12,458 nt of DNA, from assembly GCA_030428695.1 (NCBI GenBank), contig JAUIEM010000301.1, positions 1 through 12,458 on the forward strand, given 5' to 3'. This DNA comes from a bacterium (lineage in GTDB: Bacteria; Planctomycetota; J058; JAJDCP01). Below, one piece after another: positions 6,777 through 12,458 of the stretch; positions within the stretch are counted from its first letter, which is position 1; the number at the start of each line of letters is the position of its first letter. Both the position numbers and the translations under genes were made by a program. The notes under the pieces were generated by a model. It was given only the letters and a program-made list of their open reading frames with translations, had not been told where the DNA came from and made no database searches.

Positions 6777-7284
6777 CGGGTCGTGGCGAGGTCGTCCGTG
6801 CGGACCTCGTCCCCTTCGCGGGTGAAGAGGATGCGGCACAGGGCGTGATCACCCTGGACCTCCTCGACCTCGACTCGGGCGACGAACTGCCTCTCGCGGA
6901 ACACGGTGAAGCGGGTCCCCGGTTTCAGCCCGCGGCCGGTGACGACCAACGTGCACATCGGCGGCTCGGTGCGAAGGTCGACGCCGGTCACTCGCCCCTC
7001 CCATATCCACAAGAGACCTCCAGAGCTGAGGATGATCAGGTCCGGCCAGACCTCGAGGAACTCCCGCTCCGCCTGCTCGCACATCGCGCCCACCAGCTCC
7101 TCGCTGACCCGGGCTCCTCCTGCAGCACGCGCAGGCTGTCCGCGTCCAGCGCAAACGCCTGCAGACGGTCGCGGACCCCGCGCAGCCGCAGCTGGCAGTC
7201 GGCGAGCTGTTCCGACACCCGGGCGCCGGGCTCCTGGGCAAGGGCTGCGCTGACAAGACAGCACACCAGGAAGACGATCCGCAT
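6773..7284 (-). pseudogene. Secreted coiled-coil/FlgT-C-like protein, split by a frameshift
   Basis: The ATG at 7284-7282 has a near-perfect AAGGAGGAG six bases upstream and begins a signal peptide (MRIVFLVCCLVSAALA, likely cut before Gln17). A helical region with heptad-like spacing follows (QLRLRGVRDRLQAFAL). Near 7104-7120 the frame must shift by one base to continue as RVSEELVGAMCEQAEREF and then a beta-rich domain, GLKPGTRFTVFRERQFVARV, ending EGDEVRT. That last part resembles the short C-terminal domain of FlgT-like and many planctomycete secreted proteins, a comparison from memory. The span of 512 bases is one short of a multiple of three. One extra base in the CCCGGG run at 7108-7113 would give a continuous protein of about 170 residues. 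It could be a true pseudogene or a sequencing error. The stop overlaps the stop of the 6219 gene. Confidence 0.7.
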
Positions 7285-7399
7285 CGCATGCTCCTCCTTC
7301 TCTGCACACTGCAACACCCCGGTATCACCCGCCCGTCACCGCTTCCTCGCTTGCCCCCCTCCCCCCTTTGCCGTAGGCTGCCCCGACGGGAGGGCGACC
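7285..7399. other. Divergent intergenic region, no promoter recognised
   Basis: This 115-bp gap lies between the frameshifted secreted gene and the glycosyltransferase. Apart from the two ribosome binding sites (minus strand 7299-7291, plus strand 7388-7394) it holds a C-rich, pyrimidine-biased stretch at about 7345-7372. No box matching sigma-70 consensus is convincing. Confidence 0.4.
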
Positions 7400-8443
7400 G
7401 TGCGCGAGGTGCTGTGCGTGCTCGAGGCCTGGCACACCGGCGGCACCGAGGCCTACGTCGCGCGGCTCGGCCGCTGGCTCCACGGGCAGGGCCACCGCGT
7501 CCGGCTGCTCGGCCTCTCCGCGGGCACGCCGGCCGCCGAGGCGACTATCGGTTCGTGGTGCGCGGAGTACATCGGGAACGTCGGGCTCACCGGCCTGCTG
7601 CAGGCCGTGCGTCGCCGCCCCGCGGTCGTCCACTTCCACCTCTACGACTCGCTGCTGCCCGCGACGCTGCTCCTGCGCGGGCTCGGGGTGCGGCTCGTCG
7701 CCACCTGGCACCAGCCCTTCGCCGCCTGGAGCCTGCGCCACCGGCTCGCCTGGCGCGCCGCCGCGGGCCTGCTCGACCGGCTGGGGGCGGTGTCCAGGGC
7801 GGCGCTGGCCGGCTCCGGGCAGGAGGGGCGGGCGCTCCTCCTGCCCCCTTGCGCGACCCCGCTGCCGGCGTTGAGCCGCGCGGCGCGCGAGCCGGGCACG
7901 CCGTTCGAGCTGCTCGGGGTCGGACGGCTCGCCCGGGAGAAGGACTGGCCGACTTTGCTGCGGGGCTTCGCGCGCTTCGCGGAAGAGGCGCGCTGTCCGA
8001 CCCGGCTGCGGCTGCTCGGAGACGGCCCGGAGCGCGGCCGGCTGCGGGAGCTCGCCCGGCTGCTCGGGATCGCCCCGCGCCTGGAGCTGCCCGGCAGGGT
8101 GCCGAGCGCCGCGGTCGCCGCCGCCCTGGAGGCCTGCGCCGCGCTGGTGCTGCCATCCCGCTTCGAGGGCCTGCCGGTCGCGCTGCTCGAGGCGATGGCG
8201 CGGGGGACGCCGATGCTGGTGGCGGACTTCCCGGTCTCGTTCGAGCTCTTCACCCACGGTCGTGAGGGGCTGCGCTTCCCGCGCGGGGACTGGCGCGCCC
8301 TGGCGGAAGGGCTCGCGCAGCTGGAGGCCGAACCGGAACGGGCAGCGCGCCTCGGCCGGGCCGCACGCGAGCGGCTGGCCCGGGACTTCGCGGAGGAGCG
8401 CAGCGTCGCGCGCCACCTCGAGCTGTACGGCTGGACTTCTTAG
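7400..8443 (+). CDS. GT4-family (GT-B fold) glycosyltransferase
   Basis: 347 residues from a GTG at 7400, with GGGAGGG at 7388-7394 five bases upstream. The N-terminal half has the acceptor-side signature AWHTGGTEAYV (GGTE at 14-17) and HFHLYD at 78-83. The C-terminal half has GVGRLAREKDW (173-183), where the Arg/Lys pair contacts the donor phosphate, then GDGPER at 207-212 and the retaining-enzyme EX7E motif FEGLPVALLEAMARG with Glu256 and Glu264. No membrane segment is visible, so it is probably a cytosolic or peripheral enzyme of cell-surface polysaccharide or glycolipid synthesis. The sugar and acceptor cannot be told. No other sugar genes are nearby, so it is not part of a visible cluster. 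The stop TAG abuts the inverted-repeat element. Confidence 0.92.
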   Translation: MREVLCVLEAWHTGGTEAYVARLGRWLHGQGHRVRLLGLSAGTPAAEATIGSWCAEYIGNVGLTGLLQAVRRRPAVVHFHLYDSLLPATLLLRGLGVRLVATWHQPFAAWSLRHRLAWRAAAGLLDRLGAVSRAALAGSGQEGRALLLPPCATPLPALSRAAREPGTPFELLGVGRLAREKDWPTLLRGFARFAEEARCPTRLRLLGDGPERGRLRELARLLGIAPRLELPGRVPSAAVAAALEACAALVLPSRFEGLPVALLEAMARGTPMLVADFPVSFELFTHGREGLRFPRGDWRALAEGLAQLEAEPERAARLGRAARERLARDFAEERSVARHLELYGWTS

Positions 8444-8597
8444 GGCCCGGAAAGGAATAAGTCGGCATTCGGGCGCGCCTGCGGCGCAATTGTGGCACTT
8501 GCCTCACTCCGAATAACACCGGTATGCGTCATTCGCCAAGCACCACAATTCCTGCCGCATCCGCACCCTCGGTGCTCGACTTATTCCTTTCCGGCCC
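8444..8597. mobile_element. MITE-like 154-bp inverted-repeat element, CTTAG flanks
   Basis: The two ends are inverted copies of 21 bases (8444-8464 and 8577-8597) with one mismatch, sharing the core CCGGAAAGGAATAAGTCG. The inverted similarity continues inward with small offsets: TGCGGC at 8480-8485 pairs with GCCGCA at 8554-8559, and AATTGTGG at 8488-8495 with CCACAATT at 8543-8550. The exact midpoint is the palindrome ACCGGT (8518-8523). CTTAG flanks both sides (8439-8443, 8598-8602), consistent with a target-site duplication. No credible gene lies inside. It separates the stop codons of two convergent genes. This fits a non-autonomous transposable element, or a large hairpin acting as a terminator in both directions. 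GAATAA in the ends recalls IS5/IS903-group termini, a weak hint from memory. Confidence 0.65.
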
Positions 8598-8598
8598 C

Positions 8599-10326
8599 TT
8601 AGTCGAGCCAGGCCCGCCGCCCCGGCACCGCCTCCAGGCTGAGGAAGCGCCAGCCCTCGCCGGCGCGCTCGAGGCGGGCCGTGATCGGCTGCTCGACCGA
8701 AAGGGAGCGGTTCAGACCGGGGTAGCGGGCGCGGTAGGACCAGGTGCCGCGCGCGATCGCTCCTTCCTCCGTCTCTTCCACCTCGTAGTGGAACTCGACC
8801 TCGCTGAGCCACACCCGCCCCTCGGCGTCGGCGCGGAAGGTCCGCCAGGCGGTCGCCAGGGCGCGGTCGGGGAAGAGCCCGGCCAGCGCCTGCTCCTGGC
8901 GGGCGGGATCCTCGACCAGCAGCGCCGTCCGCAGCGCGGCGAAGGCCGGGGCGAGGTCGGGCGCAGCCGCCGCGGGAGGTTCCACGGGGAGCGGCGCCGC
9001 CTCTGGGGTCGCCGCGACCTCCCGTCCGACCGGCCACCAGTTCGGGAACAGCGCCCGCAGGCGGCCGCGCTCGGCGTAGCCCAGGGCTCCCAGCAGGGCG
9101 CACAGGAGCAGGGCGACGACCCAGGAGGAAGCCCCGCCGCTGCTCTCTCCGGCGGCCGCCTCGGGCCGGGGCGCCTGCGCGGCCTCGGGCCGGGGCGCGG
9201 CCGGCGGCTTCTGCCGCGATGGCCGCCGCGGCTTCGGCGAGCCCGCGGCGAAGGGATGCAGGGCGCGGCCGAGCTCCTTGCCGGTCTGGAAGCGCTTGCG
9301 CGGGTCCTTCTCCAGGCAGCGCATCACGACCCGGGCCAGCCCCGCGGAGACCCCGCGGGAGGCGAGCGGCGGCGGCGGCTGGGAGGTCTGCTGCTTCAAC
9401 ACCTCGAGCGGGTTGTCGCTCGGGAAGGGTGGCTCGCCGCACAACATCTCGTAGAGGGTGCAGCCGAGGGAGTAGAGGTCCGAGCGGTGGTCGACCTTGC
9501 GCGGGCTGTCGATCTGCTCCGGCGACATGTAGGTCGGCGTGCCCATGATGATGCCGGAGCTGGTCACCTGGGTCTCGGCCATCTTGACCAGCCCGAAGTC
9601 GGCGATCTTGACCTTGTCCCGCTCGCTGACCAGCAGGTTGTCCGGCTTGATGTCGCGGTGCACGACGCCCTTCTCGGCCGCGTGCCACAGCGCCAGGGCG
9701 ACCTGCTCGCCGAGCTGCGCGGCGCGGCGCTCGGGCAGTCGGCCGCGGCGGACGATGCGGTCGTAGAGCGAGCCGCCGGGGGCGAGCTGCATCGCGATGC
9801 AGTAGCGCCCGTCGAGCGCGAAGAAGTCGTGGACCGCGATGATGTTCGGGTGGTCGAGGCCGGCGAGCACCTGGGCCTCGCGCTCGAAGCGGCCGATGAA
9901 GTCGGCATCGCGGGTGTAGCGCGCCGGCAGCACCTTGATCGCGACCTCGCGCTTGAGCTTGAGCTGCCGGGCGAGGTAGACCTGGCCCATCGCCCCCTCG
10001 CCGAGCTTCTTGAGGAAGCGGTAGCCGCGCACCTCGCGCCCGGGCAGCTCGCCGGGGGCGCGGCTTGGAGTGGCGCGCGCCGGTTCCTTCGCGGGCGGGC
10101 GCGCCGGCGCCGCGGCGGGCTCGGTGGCGGCCGGCCGGGGCTGCCTGCGGCGCGTGCGCTCCTTCCGCGGCGGGCGGGTGCGGCCGGGGTCGAGGTCACT
10201 GATCGGACCGGTCCACAGCAGGCAGCCGCAGCGCACGCACTTGGCGTCGGCCAGCGCCTGACCGGCGGGGAGCGCGATCGGCTCTCCGCAGGCGTGACAT
10301 GTCTTCGCGGCCGTCGGGCTCGCCAT
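8599..10326 (-). CDS. Transmembrane Ser/Thr kinase with N-terminal zinc ribbon
   Basis: 575 residues; the ATG at 10326-10324 has GGGAGGG just upstream. Residues 10-35 form a zinc ribbon (CHAC at 10-13, CVRC at 30-33). A basic Pro/Arg/Ala linker leads to the kinase domain, about 101-355: glycine loop GEGAMGQVY at 109-117, VAIK Lys131, HRDIKPDN at 223-230, DFG at 243-245 and GTPTYMSPEQ at 262-271, all catalytic residues present. A Pro-rich linker with a repeated QAPRPEAA-like unit follows, then one membrane segment at about 401-417 and a C-terminal domain outside the cytoplasm (about 455-575), whose helix-then-strands pattern could be NTF2-like, an inference. It should sense something outside or in the zinc ribbon and phosphorylate cytosolic targets. 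The stop TAA is read from the TTAG flanking the inverted-repeat element. Confidence 0.93.
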   Translation of the reverse strand: MASPTAAKTCHACGEPIALPAGQALADAKCVRCGCLLWTGPISDLDPGRTRPPRKERTRRRQPRPAATEPAAAPARPPAKEPARATPSRAPGELPGREVRGYRFLKKLGEGAMGQVYLARQLKLKREVAIKVLPARYTRDADFIGRFEREAQVLAGLDHPNIIAVHDFFALDGRYCIAMQLAPGGSLYDRIVRRGRLPERRAAQLGEQVALALWHAAEKGVVHRDIKPDNLLVSERDKVKIADFGLVKMAETQVTSSGIIMGTPTYMSPEQIDSPRKVDHRSDLYSLGCTLYEMLCGEPPFPSDNPLEVLKQQTSQPPPPLASRGVSAGLARVVMRCLEKDPRKRFQTGKELGRALHPFAAGSPKPRRPSRQKPPAAPRPEAAQAPRPEAAAGESSGGASSWVVALLLCALLGALGYAERGRLRALFPNWWPVGREVAATPEAAPLPVEPPAAAAPDLAPAFAALRTALLVEDPARQEQALAGLFPDRALATAWRTFRADAEGRVWLSEVEFHYEVEETEEGAIARGTWSYRARYPGLNRSLSVEQPITARLERAGEGWRFLSLEAVPGRRAWLD

Positions 10327-10487
10327 CCCGTCCCTCCCCGCGCATTGTGGCGCAGGCGGGGCGCCGGCGCAATCGGGAGACGGGACGGCGGCCCGGCGGT
10401 CGTCCCTCCCGTCCGCCTCCGCGGAGCAAAGCCTGGCGCTCGGCCGCCCCGCGACCGATCATCCGGAGAGAGCCGGAGGAGGTTCAC
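10327..10487. other. Divergent kinase/recombinase spacer with inverted repeats
   Basis: 161 bp between two divergent starts. GACGGGA at 10379-10385 and TCCCGTC at 10407-10413 form an inverted repeat around a GC-rich loop, with GGGACG/CGTCCC nested inside (10382-10387, 10401-10406). CTCCGCGGAG at 10417-10426 is a perfect palindrome. These could be operators, but the composition makes chance symmetry likely. No clear -35 or -10 box is seen. Confidence 0.35.
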
Positions 10488-11360
10488 GTGTCGATTCCCG
10501 CCTTCATCGAGCACCTGCGCTACGAGCGCAACCTCGCCGAGCGCACGGTCCGGGCCTACACCCGCGAGCTCGAGAGCTTCCACGCGTTCCTGTCGGAAGA
10601 CGGGGCGGAGCCGGACTTCGCGGCGGTCAAGCCGGCGGACGTGCGCGCCTACATCGCCCAGGCCTTCCGCGCCGGCCTGGCGGCGAGCTCGCGTTGCCGG
10701 CGGCTGTCGGCCCTGCGCAGCTTCTTCCGCTTCCTGATCCAGCGCGGCCTGTGCCGCACCAACCCGGCCCGGGCCGTGCGTTCCCCGCGGCGCTCGCGGA
10801 CGCTGCCGAGCGTGCTGGCGGAGGACGAGGTCGAGCGCCTCCTGCGCTGCTCCCTGGCCCCCCAGGAGAGCGCCCTGCTCGAGCTCCTCTACGCCGCCGG
10901 GCTGCGGGTCTCCGAGCTGGTCGGCCTCGATGTCGGGGACCTCGACCTCGCCGGCCGGGTCGGACGCGTCCGCTCCGGCAAGGGGCGCAAGGAGCGCGAC
11001 TTTCCCTTCGGACGCGCGGCCGAGGAGGCCCTGCGGGCGCATCTCGCGGAGGCCGACTGGAGCGACGGGGCGCTGTTCCGCGGGAAACGCGGCGGACGGC
11101 TCGGCGCGCGGGCGGTGCGCAAGCTGCTCGAGCGCCTGCGCGCGACAGCCCTGCTCTCCTGCCCGGCCTCACCCCATACCCTGCGTCACAGCTTCGCGAC
11201 GCATCTGCTCGAGCGGGGTATGGATCTGCGCAGCATCCAGGAGCTGCTCGGCCACGCGAGCCTCGGCGCGACCCAGGTCTACACCCACGTCTCGAGCGCG
11301 CGCTTGTGGGAAGTCTACAAGCGCGCCCATCCGCGAGCGCTGTCGGGGCCCGAGGACTGA
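10488..11360 (+). CDS. xerC: XerC/XerD-type tyrosine recombinase
   Basis: 290 residues from a GTG at 10488 with GGAGGAGG at 10475-10482, five bases upstream. The N-terminal SAM-like core-binding domain spans about 1-90 (YERNLAERTVRAYTRELESF, RLSALRSFFRFLIQ). The catalytic domain has all six residues: Arg140 in AAGLRVSELVGL, Lys165 in GKGRKER, His230 and Arg233 in HTLRHSFATHLL, His256 in LLGHAS and the nucleophile Tyr265 in TQVYTHVS. The C-terminal HPRA motif matches the XerC/XerD end that contacts the partner subunit. Xer recombinases resolve chromosome dimers at dif with FtsK. Length and motifs fit a housekeeping Xer rather than a phage integrase, and no attachment site or phage gene is near. 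XerC is favoured over XerD only by overall resemblance. Confidence 0.9.
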   Translation: MSIPAFIEHLRYERNLAERTVRAYTRELESFHAFLSEDGAEPDFAAVKPADVRAYIAQAFRAGLAASSRCRRLSALRSFFRFLIQRGLCRTNPARAVRSPRRSRTLPSVLAEDEVERLLRCSLAPQESALLELLYAAGLRVSELVGLDVGDLDLAGRVGRVRSGKGRKERDFPFGRAAEEALRAHLAEADWSDGALFRGKRGGRLGARAVRKLLERLRATALLSCPASPHTLRHSFATHLLERGMDLRSIQELLGHASLGATQVYTHVSSARLWEVYKRAHPRALSGPED

Positions 11361-11389
11361 CCTCCGATCCGCTCGAGAACGGGCCTCGG

Positions 11390-11407
11390 AAGCCTCGATG
11401 GAGGCTT
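11390..11407. terminator. Perfect 7-bp hairpin downstream of the recombinase
   Basis: AAGCCTC (11390-11396), a GATG loop and GAGGCTT (11401-11407) form a perfect stem-loop 30 bases after the recombinase stop. It lacks a following T-run, so it is not a textbook intrinsic terminator. Its right arm overlaps the -35 box of the next promoter, so it could equally be an operator. Confidence 0.4.
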
Positions 11408-11435
11408 GACGGCGCGCGCGCGTTCCGGTCATTAT
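11406..11435 (+). promoter_or_regulatory. Sigma-70-like promoter for the gene at 11469
   Basis: TTGACG at 11406-11411 (five of six consensus bases) and CATTAT at 11430-11435 (four of six) are separated by 18 bases in an otherwise GC-dense gap. The leader would be under 30 bases and contains GATCG (11441-11445) and CGATC (11453-11457), a 5-bp stem right before the AGGAG ribosome binding site at 11458-11462, which may affect translation. Confidence 0.5.
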
Positions 11436-11468
11436 AGGCGGATCGTAAGGTGCGATCAGGAGAGCGCG

Positions 11469-12458
11469 ATGGGCGACTTCAAGATCCTTCTCAAGCAGGT
11501 CGACCCCGATCACGTCGAGAACCTGCGCCCGATCCTCGCCGACCTGTTCAGCGTCGACGAGGGCACGGCGCACGACATTCTCAGCGCGATCCCGCTGACC
11601 CTGGTCGACGGTCTGAGCATCCGCGGCGCGACGATCGTCAAGGACCGCCTCAAGCGGCTGACGCTGCTCGGCGCGACGCTGGTCACCACCGACGACCTGT
11701 GTGAGGATCTGCCGAAGATCAACTGGCCCGAGCCACCCGAGGTCGCCGAGGTCGCCGAGCTCGACAGCCCGGCGAGCTCGACCTTCACCCAGACGCTGCC
11801 CGCGGTCAGCTGCCCGAGCTGCGGCGAGCACCTCGAGGTGGTGCTCGTGCCCCGCGGCAAGAAGGGCGACGGCGCCGCGCCTCCGGCGGCCGCGGCACCG
11901 GCCGCGCCTCGCGCCGCTCCACCTCCTCCGGCGCCCGATCTCGAGCCCGAGCCCGAGCCGGAACATGAACCCGAGCCGGCGCTCGAGCTCGAGCCCGAGC
12001 TCTCGGAGACGCCGACCGAGCCTTCGACCACGTACAGCCCCGTCGCCCCTGCGCCGCGCGAGGAAAACCTCGACGCAGTGTTCGACTCGATCCTCGACTC
12101 GGGCGAGACCCCCGCCCGCAGCTCGAGCAGCGGCATCGCGCCGGGCCCCATCGCCCGCCTGCACCAGGAGAGCGGACGGCTCAAGGCCGAGCGCTACCAC
12201 GAGCCCGAGCGCTTCCATGAGCCCGTGCACCACGCCGAGCCGCTCCTCCACGACGAGCCCGAGCACGCCGAGCCGGTCTTCGGGGAGATGCTCGACACCT
12301 CGACCCTGCAGGACGGCACGCTCAACAGCCCCTTCCGCGAGCCCGACTCCGACCCGATTCCAGGCGTGACCGAGGAGGCGGAGATGAGCGAGATGAACGC
12401 GCGCGCATCGTTGACGTGGGCTGTGGCAAAGCAGAATTTTTGCTCCGCACCCTGGCAC
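11469..12458 (+). CDS. L7/L12-CTD-like protein with acidic and His-rich tail (end unresolved)
   Basis: The ATG at 11469 has AGGAG six bases upstream. Residues 4 to about 77 (FKILLKQVDPDHVENLRPIL, then SIRGATIVKDRLKRLTLLGA) have the strand-helix-helix-strand-helix pattern of the ribosomal L7/L12 C-terminal fold, used elsewhere as a protein-binding module; this is inference. A lone CPSC knuckle at 115-118 could be half of a zinc site. An Ala/Pro linker, an EPEPEP acidic stretch (159-178) and five H(x)EP repeats with six His (244-269) follow. No signal peptide or membrane segment is seen, so it is probably cytosolic. The frame has no stop before the window edge, but the last 25 codons (from ATG 12384) are probably not its own: a TGA at 12367-12369 in the +1 frame may mark the natural end, hidden by an indel. 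Function unknown. Confidence 0.65.
   Translation, partial: MGDFKILLKQVDPDHVENLRPILADLFSVDEGTAHDILSAIPLTLVDGLSIRGATIVKDRLKRLTLLGATLVTTDDLCEDLPKINWPEPPEVAEVAELDSPASSTFTQTLPAVSCPSCGEHLEVVLVPRGKKGDGAAPPAAAAPAAPRAAPPPPAPDLEPEPEPEHEPEPALELEPELSETPTEPSTTYSPVAPAPREENLDAVFDSILDSGETPARSSSSGIAPGPIARLHQESGRLKAERYHEPERFHEPVHHAEPLLHDEPEHAEPVFGEMLDTSTLQDGTLNSPFREPDSDPIPGVTEEAEMSEMNARASLTWAVAKQNFCSAPWH
12384..12458 (+). CDS. Start of a SAM-dependent methyltransferase, frame-disrupted and partial
   Basis: GGAGG at 12374-12378 precedes an ATG at 12384 by five bases. From about 12401 the frame two bases on from that ATG reads ARIVDVGCGKAEFLLRTLA, a clear motif I of class I SAM-dependent methyltransferases, but no start codon for it is visible. 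Removing one GC from the GCGCGCGC run at 12399-12406 would join the two as MSEMNARIVDVGCGK. Codons here (GTT, TGT, AAA, GCA, TTT, TTG) are poorer in GC than in every other gene but the first. The enzyme continues outside the window; its substrate is unknown. It could be a separate gene, a fusion with the 11469 protein, or an assembly artefact. Confidence 0.5.
   Translation, partial: MSEMNARASLTWAVAKQNFCSAPWH

Noticed and set aside
7104..7120. Programmed -1 frameshifting
   Set aside because: No X-XXY-YYZ slippery heptamer at the junction and no obvious stimulatory hairpin; a simple indel explains it.
7325..8416. Minus-strand frame opposite the glycosyltransferase
   Set aside because: The plus strand has GT4 motifs; the minus translation is Gln/Arg/Pro-rich without structure.
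9564..11042. Minus-strand frame across the kinase and recombinase
   Set aside because: It is out of frame with the kinase and antisense to the recombinase, with Ser/Arg-rich shadow composition.
10488..11360. Recombinase as an integrase of a mobile island
   Set aside because: Length, motifs and the HPRA end fit chromosomal Xer. There is no tRNA, attachment repeat or phage gene nearby.
11169..12458. Long minus-strand frame open at the window end
   Set aside because: It is opposite a plus-strand gene with a promoter, ribosome binding site and a plausible fold; the translation is Arg/Gly-rich shadow sequence.

Overview
The window is about 12.5 kb of very GC-rich bacterial DNA (by eye around 70 percent or more, with G or C in most third codon positions). 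It holds 14 protein-coding genes or gene remnants and no RNA genes. Strand changes are frequent, gaps are short, and nearly every start has a clear GGAGG-type ribosome binding site 4 to 7 bases upstream. Two Hanks-type Ser/Thr kinases (one with an N-terminal zinc ribbon and a C-terminal domain outside the membrane), a J-domain/TPR protein and a secreted protein with a KPGxxFTV-type C-terminal domain fit Planctomycetota or a similar signalling-rich phylum. No marker gene fixes the taxonomy.

Layout. 1-547 (-) is the N-terminal part of a calcineurin-like phosphoesterase whose 3' end lies outside the window. A divergent spacer of about 290 bp follows. 840-2162 (+) is a soluble Ser/Thr kinase. 2167-2922 (-) is a J-domain/TPR protein with a tandem-repeat tail. 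2988-3917 (+) is a THUMP/Trm11-like RNA methyltransferase. 3907-4137 (-) is a cold-shock protein with its own promoter. 4229-5194 (-) is a membrane-anchored, ChaN/Tiki-like protein lacking the usual histidine. 5258-5485 (+) is a small S4 RNA-binding protein. 5558-6349 (+) is a DUF2306-type membrane protein. 6219-6776 (+) is an anchored protein of unknown function. 6773-7284 (-) is a secreted coiled-coil/beta protein broken by a frameshift. 7400-8443 (+) is a GT4 glycosyltransferase. 8444-8597 is a non-coding inverted-repeat element. 8599-10326 (-) is a transmembrane Ser/Thr kinase. 10488-11360 (+) is a XerC/XerD tyrosine recombinase. 11469 to the window end (+) is an L7/L12-CTD-like protein with acidic and His-rich tails, running into the apparent start of a SAM methyltransferase whose reading frame does not match its start codon.

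Functionally this looks like a chromosomal mixture rather than one pathway: RNA-related genes (methyltransferase, cold-shock protein, S4 protein), envelope or secreted proteins, two phosphorylation sensors and a chromosome-dimer recombinase. Convergent neighbours are packed so tightly that their stop codons touch or overlap. The exception is the glycosyltransferase/kinase junction, where a 154-bp near-palindrome flanked by CTTAG direct repeats sits exactly between the two stop codons. I read it as a MITE-like insertion or a structured element, and it is the most interesting feature here. The last 100 bases and the 7100-7125 region contain reading-frame conflicts that may be mutations or assembly errors.
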